Assembly: GCF_036059255.1 (NCBI RefSeq)
Contig: NZ_CP107947.1
Location: 6,572,001-6,636,000, forward strand
Direction of reading: 5' to 3'
Source of the DNA: Micromonospora sp. NBC_00389
GTDB lineage: Bacteria > Actinomycetota > Actinomycetes > Mycobacteriales > Micromonosporaceae
DNA: 64,000 nucleotides
The first letter of the stretch is position 1. Every line of letters begins with the position of its first letter. Positions 1 through 9,025 of this stretch are shown here, in pieces. A program made the position numbers and the translations under genes. The notes under the pieces were generated by a model. That model made no database searches. It had not been told where the DNA came from and worked only from the letters and a program-made list of their open reading frames with translations.

Positions 1-2
1 GG

Positions 3-1496
3 GTGCTGCTCGGCCCGCCGCCCACCGGGGCGTTTCTCACCGCCGGCACCCGCTGGATTCCGGGCCCACCCGTGCATCCCGAGCGGTGGCTGCCCCGGCA
101 ACAGGAGGCGTTCGTGCGGTTGCAGGCCCGGCTCGCCGCCGACGCCGGCACGCCACTGCACGGCCGGGCCGCCGCCATCCGGGCCGCCGCGCCGGTCCCC
201 GACGCCGGGCGCGAGCTGGTGCTTCGGTACGTCGAGTCGCCGAACATCACCCTGGCCGAGGCGGCCCTCGGGGCGCTGCCGTGGACCGACCGACCGGACG
301 AGGCGCTGCCGGTGCTGATGTCGCACGCCGACGACGAGCAGGCCCGCGTCGCCCTCTACGCCGCCGGCCGCGCAGTCCGGTTCACCCGGCCGGCCGCGCT
401 ACTGACGCCGCTGTCCGGCGTGGCCCTTGGCCGAGGCAAGGTGACCAGCCGCAAGGAGTCCCTCCGACTGCTCGGTCGCTACGGACCGCCAGCGGCGATG
501 CCAGTGCTGCTGGCGGCGTGGCAGCAGCCCGACCAGCACCGCGACGTCCGGGCGGCAGTCGTCGCCGCCGCCCGGCAACGGCTGCACGCGCCGCAGAGCT
601 GGACCATCCTCGAAGAGGCGGTCGTCGGTAGCCGCGAGGAGTCCCTGACCGTTCTGACGACCCCGCCTGATCGTGTCGCCCGACCGGACCGCCCCCGGTA
701 CGCCGCCCTCATCGTGCGGGCCTGCGCGAACCCGGGCCGCGAGGTCACCCGGGCCGCCTGGCCCCGACTCGCGCACTGGATGTCGTGGGCGCCAGACGTC
801 ACGGACCTGATCACGGCGGCGCTCACCGACCTGGGCGAGCACCACGCCTGGCCGTCGCTGCACCCGATGGTGGGCGCGTTGCTCGACCACCCGGACCGAC
901 CCGAACGGGGAGCGCTCGCCACGGCCCTGCGCGCCCTGGTCCAGATCGACGAGGCCGACCTGAACGCCGGTGGCCCCGCCGCCGACCGCCCGGCCCGACG
1001 GCGGATCAGCGCCATCCTGGACCAGGCAGGGACCTGGGCACGGTCGGTGGGCTCGCAGATCGACCGCGCCCAGGCCCGAGCGGCGGCCCGCGACCTGGGT
1101 CGACACCCGGCGTACGTAGCCAAGGCAGCTGAACTGTTGACCGCGCTGCAACTGGGCGGCACGACACCCCACCAGCTCACTGCCGACGTGGTGGAGATCG
1201 CCGAACTGGTCAGCGGGCGGCCGGCGCTCGCCGCCCGGCTGGCCGACGGCCTCGGCCAGCAGACAGAGCGGCGGTGGTCCGGGACAACCATCGACTCGGA
1301 CCTGCTGTTCGACACCACCCGCAACCTCACCGCGCGAGGCGAGGCGACCACAGGCCTGTTCGCGGTGGCACTGGTCCGCGAGGGCAGGTCACTCGGCTGG
1401 CCGGAGCCGTGGCGGGACCTGCTCCGTTCGCTACGGGAGCACCCGATCGCCGACGTCCGCGATGGCGCCTTCGACATCTCGATGGAGGCAGTCTGA
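3..1496 (+). CDS. HEAT-repeat protein, 5' end outside window
   Basis: The frame is open from the first bases of the window, so the true start is probably upstream and the GTG at position 3 need not be used. The 497 visible residues are rich in Ala, Leu and Arg and show repeated amphipathic helix pairs of about 30 residues (for example segments beginning LVLRYVESPNITLAEAALG and LLGRYGPPAAMPVLLAAW). This is the pattern of HEAT or PBS-lyase-like scaffolds. No catalytic motif, signal peptide or membrane segment is visible, so a cytoplasmic protein-protein interaction role is the most that can be said. It ends just before the IS607 element; no terminator hairpin is evident after the stop. Confidence 0.7.
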   Translation: MLLGPPPTGAFLTAGTRWIPGPPVHPERWLPRQQEAFVRLQARLAADAGTPLHGRAAAIRAAAPVPDAGRELVLRYVESPNITLAEAALGALPWTDRPDEALPVLMSHADDEQARVALYAAGRAVRFTRPAALLTPLSGVALGRGKVTSRKESLRLLGRYGPPAAMPVLLAAWQQPDQHRDVRAAVVAAARQRLHAPQSWTILEEAVVGSREESLTVLTTPPDRVARPDRPRYAALIVRACANPGREVTRAAWPRLAHWMSWAPDVTDLITAALTDLGEHHAWPSLHPMVGALLDHPDRPERGALATALRALVQIDEADLNAGGPAADRPARRRISAILDQAGTWARSVGSQIDRAQARAAARDLGRHPAYVAKAAELLTALQLGGTTPHQLTADVVEIAELVSGRPALAARLADGLGQQTERRWSGTTIDSDLLFDTTRNLTARGEATTGLFAVALVREGRSLGWPEPWRDLLRSLREHPIADVRDGAFDISMEAV

Positions 1497-1498
1497 CC

Positions 1499-1575
1499 GT
1501 ACCCGCCCGCCTGCCCTGCCTCGTCGTCACGCCGCCGTGGCGAACTTCGCCAGCCGTTGCTGATCCCATCGTCAG
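1499..1575 (+). other. possible severed 5' end of the esterase gene
   Basis: In the frame starting with GTG at 1499 this stretch reads out a short peptide ending SPAVADPIV, which looks like the cleavage region and mature start of a secreted type-B carboxylesterase. The rest of such an enzyme starts on the far side of the IS607 element. However, rejoining the two flanks through a single shared AGGT shifts the frame by one base, and the hydrophobic core here is weak. Either an indel happened as well or the resemblance is chance. Confidence 0.25.
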
Positions 1576-1800
1576 GTCTCAGCAATCCGTGCGTTTCCGC
1601 AGGGAAGGTCCGTAACGGTGTCACCACAACGTGAGGGTCGCGGCGTCCTGATGACGGTCTCTCGCTTCCGTCTGCCGACATGTCGGCAGGGTTGCGCCAC
1701 CTGCCCGCCCCGCCCCAACCTTTCGGCCGGGGCGGGTAGCGCGGGTCTTCTGGTCGGCTCCACGAGGGTTCGGCGCTTGCGCGCCCCGGTCTCCGGCCAC
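1576..1800 (-). ncRNA. predicted omega/guide RNA of the IS607 TnpB (extent approximate)
   Basis: TnpB proteins work with an RNA made from the element's right end that overlaps the 3' part of tnpB and reads into flanking DNA, which supplies the guide. Here the last ~70 codons of the tnpB frame (after the NLAALAAA segment that ends the zinc-finger/RuvC III region) are low-complexity and poorly protein-like. That is expected where the frame runs through the RNA scaffold. Position is inferred from family knowledge only; no secondary structure was computed. Confidence 0.3.
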
Positions 1801-3072
1801 TGCGGTACCGGTCGAGCTGGCCGCCGCGAGGGCGGCGAGGTTGCAGGCGGCGTTAGCGTCCCGGTCGGCGACCAGGCCGCACACGTCGCAGCGGAAAGTG
1901 CGCACGTGCAGCGGCAGCTTGGCTTTCACCGCGCCACACGTGGAGCAGGTCTTCGAGGAAGGGAACCAGCGGTCGGCGACATGGATCCGTCCACCGTTCC
2001 AGCCGGCCTTGTACGTCAGTTGCCGCCGGATTTCCCCGAATCCGGCGTCGGCGATCTTCCGCGCCAGGCGCCGATTGCGCAGCATCCCAGCGACGTTGAG
2101 GTCTTCGACCACAACCGTGCCGTACTCGGCGCTGATCTTGGTGGTGAGTTTATGCAGCGCGTCGCCGCGCAGGTTCGCCACCCGATGGTGCAGCCGGTTT
2201 CGTTCCGCGTTGGCTTTCAACCAACTGCGGGAAGGGGTCTGGCCGGTGCGCCGGTTCGGTCCTCGGCGGCGCGAGACGCGGCGGGAGAGCCGCTTGAGCT
2301 GTTTGACCGCCGCGTCGTAATGCCCGGGGTTGGGCACATGGCGGATCTCGCCCTGGCTGTCGGCGAGGACGGCGAGGCATTTCACGCCCAGGTCCACCCC
2401 GACGGCGACGTCCTGGCGGGTCGGGGTGCGTGCGGCGCGTTCGACCTCGACCTGGAAGGAGACGAACCAGCGCCCCCGCTCAAACCTGACCGTTGCGCAG
2501 AGGATGCGGGCGGTGTCGACGGCGATACGGCGCTCAAGCTTGCGTGTGGATTCGTGGGTGCGGATCGTGCCCAGTCTGGGCAGGGTGACATGCCGACGAT
2601 CGGGCTCGACGCGGATGGCGCCGGTGGTGAACCGGCACGACAACCCCGCCCGGTGCTTGGACTTGCGCCGCGGCATGCCCATCCGTCGGCCCTTGCGCTG
2701 CCCGCGCTTCGACTTCGCGTAGTTGTCGAACGCGGCGGCGGCGTTGGCCAGCCCGGTGTTGTAGGCCTCCTTGGAGTTCTCCTCCCACCAGCCAGCAAAC
2801 CGCGGGTCGGTCTTCTTGACCTGGTTGAACTCCTTACGCAGGGCGATCAGCGACCACGGCCGCCACTCGGTCAACTCCGGCTCGGCCAGCCCGTAGGACG
2901 CCTCGGCGCGGCGCTGCCACCACGACGCCGACACCCAGCCCACCGCCCAGTTGTAGGCGGCGCGTGCCGCGCCGCAGTGCGAGCGCAACGCCCGCTCCTG
3001 CGCGGCGTTGGGGTCCAGGGCGAACCGGTACGCCTGCACCACGAAGCCCGGCCGTGGCCGGAACTTCTTCAC
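1621..3072 (-). CDS. tnpB: TnpB, RNA-guided RuvC nuclease of the IS607 element
   Basis: 483 residues from a GTG start that overlaps the tnpA stop (GTGA), so the genes are translationally coupled. The N-terminal part resembles OrfB_IS605 helix-turn-helix/REC regions. The split RuvC site is complete: Asp227 in VGVDLGV, Glu323 in VVVEDLNV, and the DRDANAA motif with Asp403/Asp405. A zinc finger between motifs II and III has Cys376, Cys379, Cys395 and Cys398. Family knowledge: TnpB cuts DNA next to a short TAM using a guide RNA transcribed from the element end, and helps the element persist after TnpA-mediated excision. The frame beyond about residue 415 probably overlaps the RNA, so the functional protein may be shorter than the frame suggests. 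Confidence 0.9.
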   Translation of the reverse strand: MKKFRPRPGFVVQAYRFALDPNAAQERALRSHCGAARAAYNWAVGWVSASWWQRRAEASYGLAEPELTEWRPWSLIALRKEFNQVKKTDPRFAGWWEENSKEAYNTGLANAAAAFDNYAKSKRGQRKGRRMGMPRRKSKHRAGLSCRFTTGAIRVEPDRRHVTLPRLGTIRTHESTRKLERRIAVDTARILCATVRFERGRWFVSFQVEVERAARTPTRQDVAVGVDLGVKCLAVLADSQGEIRHVPNPGHYDAAVKQLKRLSRRVSRRRGPNRRTGQTPSRSWLKANAERNRLHHRVANLRGDALHKLTTKISAEYGTVVVEDLNVAGMLRNRRLARKIADAGFGEIRRQLTYKAGWNGGRIHVADRWFPSSKTCSTCGAVKAKLPLHVRTFRCDVCGLVADRDANAACNLAALAAASSTGTAVAGDRGAQAPNPRGADQKTRATRPGRKVGAGRAGGATLPTCRQTEARDRHQDAATLTLW

Positions 3073-3647
3073 CCGACATCCCCCGCGGCCTCAGCTGCCC
3101 GCAACGCGGCGTCGGCCCGGTGTCGGGCCGAGCGGCGGCCGTACAGGCGGGCACGCATCGAGGTCAGCACCTCGGTCATGTCCCGCACCGGGTCATCGCT
3201 GGCTTCCTGCGCGTCGAGGACGATCAGGCGATGCCCGGACGCGGCGAGGGCGGCCTCCAGGTGCTCCACACCGAAACGGGCCAGGCGGTCGCGGTGCTCC
3301 ACCACGATCACCACCGCTTCGGGGTCAGCCAGCACGCGGGCGAGTTTGCGCCGCCGGCCGTTCAGCCCGGAGCCGACCTCGGTGACGACTTCGCCCACGG
3401 CAAGCCCGAGCTTGGTCACTCCCACAACCACACGGGCAACCTGCCGATCCAAGTCTGGATTCTGGTCCGACGAGGACACCCGGCAGTACGCCACCACCCG
3501 GCCGGTCGCGAGGGTGCCCGGCTCCTGCACCAGCCAGGTCCCGGTAGCGGTGCGCACCACTGGCACGGGCATCTTGCCGTCCCTGGCCCACCGCCACGCG
3601 GTCTGGTAGTGCACGCCGTTGCGTGCCACCCACCCGCTCAACCTCAC
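3069..3647 (-). CDS. tnpA: IS607-family serine recombinase (transposase)
   Basis: 192 residues. The N-terminal ~40 residues form a MerR-like DNA-binding domain (LSGWVARNGVHYQTAWRWARDGKMP), followed by a resolvase-type catalytic domain. VVAYCRVSSSDQ carries the nucleophilic Ser58, and the conserved arginines of the fold appear in VEHRDRLARFG. This arrangement, DNA-binding domain before the catalytic domain, is the hallmark of IS607 TnpA and unlike ordinary resolvases. It should catalyse excision and insertion through a circular intermediate. The gene starts about 27 bp from the proposed element end. It looks intact. Confidence 0.92.
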   Translation of the reverse strand: MRLSGWVARNGVHYQTAWRWARDGKMPVPVVRTATGTWLVQEPGTLATGRVVAYCRVSSSDQNPDLDRQVARVVVGVTKLGLAVGEVVTEVGSGLNGRRRKLARVLADPEAVVIVVEHRDRLARFGVEHLEAALAASGHRLIVLDAQEASDDPVRDMTEVLTSMRARLYGRRSARHRADAALRAAEAAGDVG

Positions 3648-3674
3648 GCGATTATTCTAAACGAAAGTTGATAG

Positions 3675-5120
3675 GTGCAGAGCCAGAGCGGGCTCGTCCG
3701 TGGCGTCGCGACGCCCCAGTTCGACCAGTTCCTCGGGCTGCCGTACGCGGCGCCTCCCGTACGCGAACTCCGGTTCGCCGCTCCGGCCGCGCCGGAGTCG
3801 TGGCGGGGAATCCGGTCGGCCGATCGGCAGTCCCCGGCGTGCCTGCAGTTCGAGCCGACCGGCATCCGCGAGGAGCAGGCGGTCAGCGAGGACTGCCTCT
3901 ACCTGGACGTCTACCGGCCGCGCAACGTCGCGAAGAACGCCAAGCTGCCGGTCATGGTCTGGTTCCACGGCGGAGGTCACACCCAGGGCACCGGCGTCAT
4001 CTACGGCGGCGGAACGATGGCCGACAAGACCGACACCATCATCGTCTCGGTCAACTACCGCCTCGGGGCGCTCGGCTTCCTGGCCCACCCCGCACTCAGC
4101 GCGGTCACGAACGGCGGCTCCGGCAACTACGGCCGGATGGACCAGCTGGCGTCTGCCCAGTGGGTCCGCGACAACATCGCCAACTTCGGCGGCGACCGGA
4201 ACAACGTGACGATCTACGGTCAGTCCGCCGGTGGACAGGCCGTCTGCGACATGCTGGCCATGCCGGCGGCCAAGGGGCTGTTCCACAAGGCGATCGTGCA
4301 GAGCCAGCAGTGCCTGGCCACCCGGAACACGCTCGCGGCCGGTGAGCAGCGGGGCGTCGGATTCGCCGAGTCGGTGGGTTGCACCGATGCCGCCACCGTC
4401 GTGAACTGCCTGCGCGCGGCGTGGCCCGCGAAGCTCATCGCCAACCAGGCGAACTACCTCGGCAACTCGAAGGTGGGCGGCTCGCTGCTCCCCAAGTCGT
4501 TCCCCGACGCGCTCGCCGACGGCACCTGGAACAAGGTCCCGGTGATGACCGGCACCACGCGCTCCGAGAACCGTCTCACCGAGACCGCCCTCGCCGGAAT
4601 CACCGCGCAGGGCTACGTCGACACGATCAAGCGCGAGTACGGCGACAAGGCCGACCGCGTCCTCGAGCTGTACCCGCTGAGCAAGTTCAAGAGCCCGTGG
4701 GACGCCATCACCCAGGTGCACACCGACGCCGGGCGCGCGTGCCTCACCGAGCGGGCCGCTCAGGTGATCTCGACCAAGACCCCGCTCTACCGCTACGAGT
4801 TCAACGACCCGACCTCGCCGACCCTCTACGGGTTCCGCGTCCCGGGTGAGGACGTCTCCAACGGACACAGCGGCGAGCTCGCCTACCTGTTCGACTTCAC
4901 CCTCGGGGAGCGGCCCCTGACCGCGCAGCAGGAGCGGCTGTCGGACCAGATGATGCGGTACTGGGGCGCCTTCGCCCACAACGGGAACCCGAACTACCGG
5001 GGTGCCCCGGCGTGGCCGACCTACGGTGCCGAGAACGTGCTGCAGCTGCGCACCGGCGGAGCGAGCCGCGTGATCAACACCTTCTCGGCGGACCACAACT
5101 GCGGCTTCTGGCTCAGCTGA
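3675..5120 (+). pseudogene. type-B carboxylesterase, N-terminally truncated beside the IS607 element
   Basis: The frame (481 residues) begins at a GTG right at the IS607 border, directly after an in-frame TAG, with no ribosome-binding site. It starts inside the conserved SGLVRGVATPQFDQFLGLPY region, so the signal peptide typical of secreted members is missing. The catalytic core is complete: nucleophile Ser in IYGQSAGGQA, Glu in the GTTRSENRLT segment, and His in SNGHSGELAYLF. The conserved EDCLYLDVYRP motif is also present. Family reaction: hydrolysis of carboxylic esters, normally outside the cell. Without secretion and translation signals it is probably inactive, although internal initiation cannot be excluded. 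Confidence 0.8.
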
Positions 5121-5152
5121 CCTCGCACGGCGCGCATCGATAGCAGAACAGC

Positions 5153-5183
5153 GCGGGCCCGCCCCGAACGGGGGCGGGCCCGC
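5153..5183. terminator. bidirectional terminator hairpin
   Basis: Perfect 13-bp inverted repeat (GCGGGCCCGCCCC, 5-nt loop, then its complement) between the convergent esterase and dehydrogenase genes. No U-tract follows, as is common in high-GC actinomycetes. Confidence 0.75.
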
Positions 5184-5200
5184 ATCACGCCGCTGGGCGG

Positions 5201-6262
5201 TCAGGCGAACTGTGGCACGCGAGACTCCTGGCGCGGTTCGAGCGAGATGTACGCGGACAGGGCGCGGAGGAAGTCGGGCGCGTCGAAGATCTCGCCAGCG
5301 GAAGCGACGCCGCTCGCGCTCGTCTGACTGCCGAGAATGCGATGGACCGCTTCCACCGCCAGCGGTGCGCTGATGGCGTAGATGTCCTGGCCGCTGGCGA
5401 CGACGCGTCGCTGCGTGTCGCCGGAGCGCACGATGACGTCCACGGTGAACGTCTGCGCGGACCGGCCGCGCTCGTCGACCGCAGTCGGTGCGGGTGTGTC
5501 TCGCGCGGCCAGGTCCTTGGCCGCGTCGGTGGTCATGTACGTGCGCACCTCGGGGATGGACAGGTGGCTGGGGACGGTGACGACATCGGCCATCGCGAAC
5601 TCACCGAGGACCGTCCGGGTGCCCATCGGAGCGGGGAAGTCCCACTCCAGAATCGGCAGGTCGCGCTCGTCGAGGTAATACTCCAGCCGGCCACCGGTGT
5701 AGCGGACACGTTGGCCATCGCGCCGTTGCCGGGAGACGGTGCCGGAGGCGAGGGTCCCGGCCGTGGGGTGCCAACTGCTCAGGCCGTACGCGACGTGCGC
5801 CTCGTCGGCCGCGACCCAATCGCCCATCGCCGTCGTGACCAGCAGATCGCCGAGTCCGCCGAAGAAGGCCATCGCCGGGACCACCGCGACGCCCGCGGCC
5901 TGAGCGCGGTCGGTGAAGTGCGTGAACGTGTCGAGGTTGGCCTCGATCTCGGCCGCCACGTCCACGTACGGGATCCCGGTCCGCAGGGCGGCCTCGATCA
6001 CCGGCGCCGCGGTCGAGGCGAACGGGCCGGCGCAGTTGATGACCGCGGCCGCACCCCTCAATGCCTGGTCGAGCGAGGCCGGATCGTCTACCGACGCCAC
6101 CCGGTACTCGAGCCCTGGATGCGACGTCGCCAGCGCCTGGAGCTTGCCCGCGTCGCGACCGAGGAGAAGCGGGACGTACCCGCGATCGCGCAACTCCGTC
6201 ACCACGAACCGCCCGGTGTGTCCGTACGCACCGAATACCGCCACGGTCTGACCCGAACCCAT
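5201..6262 (-). CDS. saccharopine dehydrogenase-like NAD(P)-binding protein
   Basis: 353 residues from the ATG at 6262, which is preceded by GGAGG at 8-nt spacing; the longer upstream frame has no such site. The N-terminus (TVAVFGAYGHTGRFVVTELRDRG) is a Rossmann fold with a GxxGxxG-type loop. It is followed by VINCAGPF and YVDVAAE signatures of the saccharopine dehydrogenase / trans-acting enoyl reductase superfamily. The substrate cannot be read from sequence. It is divergent from an AraC/DJ-1 regulator that begins about 100 bp away, which may control it. Confidence 0.8.
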   Translation of the reverse strand: MGSGQTVAVFGAYGHTGRFVVTELRDRGYVPLLLGRDAGKLQALATSHPGLEYRVASVDDPASLDQALRGAAAVINCAGPFASTAAPVIEAALRTGIPYVDVAAEIEANLDTFTHFTDRAQAAGVAVVPAMAFFGGLGDLLVTTAMGDWVAADEAHVAYGLSSWHPTAGTLASGTVSRQRRDGQRVRYTGGRLEYYLDERDLPILEWDFPAPMGTRTVLGEFAMADVVTVPSHLSIPEVRTYMTTDAAKDLAARDTPAPTAVDERGRSAQTFTVDVIVRSGDTQRRVVASGQDIYAISAPLAVEAVHRILGSQTSASGVASAGEIFDAPDFLRALSAYISLEPRQESRVPQFA

Positions 6263-6366
6263 CTGCGGTTCCTCCATGCTTTTCGAAAGATCGACTGAAG
6301 AGAGCCTGTCAGCAGCGCCCGGCTCGGACGAGTGTCTGGAACGCCATGCCCCGTACAATTTCGGAC

Positions 6367-7305
6367 ATGGCCACTATCGCGCTCGCCGCCACCGAGGGGA
6401 TGCTGCACTTCGAGCTCGCCATGGCCTGCGAGGTCTTCGTCCGCGACCCCTCCGGCCTGGCAGACCCGTGGTACGACCTCGTGGTCTGCGGCCCCGGCCC
6501 GGTCCGGATCGGCACATTCCATGTCGACCCTGACGACGGGTTGGACCGACTCGCCCGCGCCGACACCGTGATCATCCCTGCCGTGGAAGACATCGACGCG
6601 GACGTGCCATCCGACCTGCTCGACGCCGTCCGCACTGCCCACGAGGCGGGCGCTCGGATGGTCTCGCTGTGTACCGGTGCGTTCGTGCTGGCCGCCGCCG
6701 GGGTGCTGGACGGGCTGCACGCGACCACGCACTGGGCCCACACCGAAGCGCTGGCCGCCCGCTATCCCCGGGTGAAGGTCGACCCGGACGTGCTCTACGT
6801 CGACAACGGCAACGTGCTCGCCTCTGCCGGCAAGGCCGCCGCGATCGACCTGTGCCTGCACCTGATCCGCCGCGACCACGGCTCGACGGTCGCCAACGCC
6901 GTCGCCCGCCGCCTGGTCGTCCCGCCGCACCGCGCCGGCGGCCAGGCCCAGTTCGTCACCACCCCGGTGCCCGCCCGCGACGACCATCCCCTCGCCAACC
7001 TTCTTCCCTGGGCGATGGAACGACTGAACCGTCCGCTGACCGTGGAGGACCTGGCTCGCCAGGCGAACATGAGCTCGCGAAACCTGGCCCGCCACTTCAA
7101 ATCGGTAACCGGCACCACCCCACTGCACTGGCTGTCAACGCAGCGGATCCGCCGGGCCCAGGAACTGCTGGAGAACACCGACAACAGCATCGACGCCATC
7201 GCTCAGGCGGCCGGTATGGGAACCGCCACGACGCTACGCCGACACTTCAACCGCACCGTCGGTGTACCTCCGGACGCCTACCGTCGCACCTTCCGCAGCG
7301 CCTGA
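6367..7305 (+). CDS. GlxA/FtrA-type transcriptional regulator (DJ-1 domain + AraC HTH)
   Basis: 312 residues. Residues 1-~180 form a DJ-1/PfpI-like domain (ATIALAATEGMLHFELAMA at the start, and an elbow Cys in VSLCTGAFVLAAAGVLDG). Residues ~215-312 form an AraC double helix-turn-helix (MSSRNLARHFKSVTGTTPLHW, then AQAAGMGTATTLRRHFNRTVG). Members sense unknown small ligands and activate nearby genes. The divergent saccharopine dehydrogenase-like gene is the obvious target. An alternative ATG lies 21 bp upstream at 6346; neither start has a convincing ribosome-binding site. Confidence 0.87.
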   Translation: MATIALAATEGMLHFELAMACEVFVRDPSGLADPWYDLVVCGPGPVRIGTFHVDPDDGLDRLARADTVIIPAVEDIDADVPSDLLDAVRTAHEAGARMVSLCTGAFVLAAAGVLDGLHATTHWAHTEALAARYPRVKVDPDVLYVDNGNVLASAGKAAAIDLCLHLIRRDHGSTVANAVARRLVVPPHRAGGQAQFVTTPVPARDDHPLANLLPWAMERLNRPLTVEDLARQANMSSRNLARHFKSVTGTTPLHWLSTQRIRRAQELLENTDNSIDAIAQAAGMGTATTLRRHFNRTVGVPPDAYRRTFRSA

Positions 7306-7377
7306 CCCGCACGCCCACCGAACGGCGGGTACATTGATCGAACAATCGACCAACTCAGCACACGGGTGGGCCACGAG

Positions 7378-7926
7378 ATGAGCAAGCTGCAGTACCAGTG
7401 CGCGATGTCTCTCGACGGCTTTATCGCCGGCCCAAACGGCGACATGTCCTGGCTCAGCAGCCAATCCGACGACACCCCGACCGACACAACCGAAACTGAA
7501 ACCACAAACCCTCTCGTAGCGCAGGTCGGCGCGGTACTCACCGGGAACCGCACCTACCGTGGCGACGACCCGAACGCCGGCACCGACAAGGAAGGCGGCT
7601 ACGACGGGCAGTACTTCGGGCCGTCCATTGTGCTCACCCACCACATACCGGAAATCGCCGAACCCGGCGTTACGTTCGTCGACAATCTCGACAAGGCCAT
7701 ATCCATGGCCAAAGAGGCCGCCGGGGAAAAGCTGGTCAGCGTACTCGGCGCCAACGTCGCCCGCCAATGCATCGAGATCGGCGCGCTCGACGAGATCCTC
7801 GTCTACATCACACCGGTACTCCTTGGCGACGGCGTCCGGCTCTTCGATCACCCCGGCGGCTCTCTCGTCCGGCTCGAAGTCCTGGAAGCAGACAACCTGA
7901 GCATCCTCAGCCGCATCGTCTACTGA
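7378..7926 (+). CDS. dihydrofolate reductase-like (RibD C-terminal) protein
   Basis: 182 residues. It has the RibD_C/DHFR fold pattern: start KLQYQCAMSLDGFIAGPNGDMSWL, central LTGNRTYRGDD, and C-terminal IGALDEILVYITPVLLGDGVRLFD. Family members are NADPH-dependent reductases of pteridine- or flavin-like substrates; most actinomycete paralogs are uncharacterised. It follows the AraC regulator by about 70 bp in the same direction and may be co-transcribed. GTG at 7366 is an alternative start. A second, more distant member lies at 21164-21778. Confidence 0.82.
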   Translation: MSKLQYQCAMSLDGFIAGPNGDMSWLSSQSDDTPTDTTETETTNPLVAQVGAVLTGNRTYRGDDPNAGTDKEGGYDGQYFGPSIVLTHHIPEIAEPGVTFVDNLDKAISMAKEAAGEKLVSVLGANVARQCIEIGALDEILVYITPVLLGDGVRLFDHPGGSLVRLEVLEADNLSILSRIVY

Positions 7927-8009
7927 CCGAGCGGCGCCATTTGAATGCCGCGCTGCGACCCGCACACATAGCACGCCGATCCGTTCCCGCCGGCCGTAGT
8001 CTCACCAGC

Positions 8010-8885
8010 ATGACGAAAACGCAGACGCACACCCTCTCGGTACCCGGCGCCGACCTGGTCTACGACGTCCGCGGCCCGCTACCCCCGTCTGGCGGATCCC
8101 CCGCGCTGCTCATGATCGGCCAGCCGATGACGGCCGAGGGCTTCGACGCGCTCGCCGAACACTTCACGGACCGCACAGTCGTCACCTACGACCCGCGCGG
8201 CCTGGGCCGCAGCATCCGCACGGACGGCCGGTCCGACCACACCCCGCAGCGTCAGGCGGCCGACCTGCACCTGCTGATCGAGGCGCTCGGCGCCGGCCCG
8301 GTTGACGTGTTCGCCAGCAGCGGCGGTGCGGTGACCGCACTCGAACTGGTCGCGACGCACCCCGGCGACGTCGTCACACTGGTGGCGCACGAGCCGCCGA
8401 TCAACGCTGTGCTCCCCGACGCCACGGCCGCCGAGCGCGCCCGGGCCGCCTTCTACGAGGCGTACCAGGCGAAGGGCACCAGCGCAGGGATGGCCGCCTT
8501 CATCGCGATGACTTCCTGGCAGGGCGAGTTCACCGAGGCCTACTTCGCCCAGCCCACGCCCGACCCGGCGATGTTCGGCATGTCGACCGACGACGACGGC
8601 ACCCGCGACGACCCGCTGCTGTCGAAGAACTCCTGGGCGATCAGCGACTACCGCCCCGACGCGAGCGTGCTCACCGCAGTACCGACCCGGATCGTGATCG
8701 CGGTCGGCGAGGAGTCGGCGGGAACGTACACCGCGCGTACGGCCCTGTGCACTGCGGCGTTGCTCGGCCAGGAGGCCACGGTGTTCCCGAGCCACCACGG
8801 AGGCTTCCTCGGTGGTCAGTTCGGTTACGCCGGCAAACCCGAGGAGTTCGCGGCAAGGCTGCGCGACGTGCTGGACGCCGGCTGA
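8010..8885 (+). CDS. alpha/beta hydrolase
   Basis: 291 residues from ATG 8010. The fold is clear: oxyanion region ALLMIGQPM, strand/loop VVTYDPRGLGRS, nucleophile elbow VFASSGGAVTALELV (Ser in SSGG), and a late FPSHHGGFLGG supplying the catalytic His. No signal peptide. The substrate is unknown; close patterns are annotated as general esterases or epoxide-hydrolase-like enzymes. There is no obvious ribosome-binding site, so translation may be weak or leaderless. Confidence 0.82.
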   Translation: MTKTQTHTLSVPGADLVYDVRGPLPPSGGSPALLMIGQPMTAEGFDALAEHFTDRTVVTYDPRGLGRSIRTDGRSDHTPQRQAADLHLLIEALGAGPVDVFASSGGAVTALELVATHPGDVVTLVAHEPPINAVLPDATAAERARAAFYEAYQAKGTSAGMAAFIAMTSWQGEFTEAYFAQPTPDPAMFGMSTDDDGTRDDPLLSKNSWAISDYRPDASVLTAVPTRIVIAVGEESAGTYTARTALCTAALLGQEATVFPSHHGGFLGGQFGYAGKPEEFAARLRDVLDAG

Positions 8886-9025
8886 CCGTCGCGGGCCTGC
8901 GCAGCAAACGGGACGGCCACCGACGACCGCCTGTCGCATCGCTGGTCGGTCCGCACGGACACGCCCGCAGCACCCCTGGCTAGCCTGCGTAGGGTGATCA
9001 TTCGAAGAGACGAAGGGGTCTGACG

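Larger units (their letters stand above)
1576..3674 (-). mobile_element. IS607-type insertion sequence (tnpA + tnpB), apparently complete
   Basis: A two-gene element read on the minus strand: a MerR-like/serine recombinase tnpA followed by tnpB with a 4-nt GTGA overlap. This gene order and recombinase type define the IS607 family. The same AGGT occurs at both proposed ends (1574-1577 and 3673-3676). IS607 recombinases cross over at a GG dinucleotide and make no real target duplication, so the element is placed between G1575|G1576 and G3674|G3675. The borders are inferred, not proven. Both proteins look intact. The element separates a HEAT-repeat gene from an esterase that now lacks its N-terminus. 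Confidence 0.7.

Noticed and set aside
1618..3609. 663-codon plus-strand open frame across the IS607 element
   Set aside because: Antisense to tnpA and tnpB, which have full catalytic motifs.
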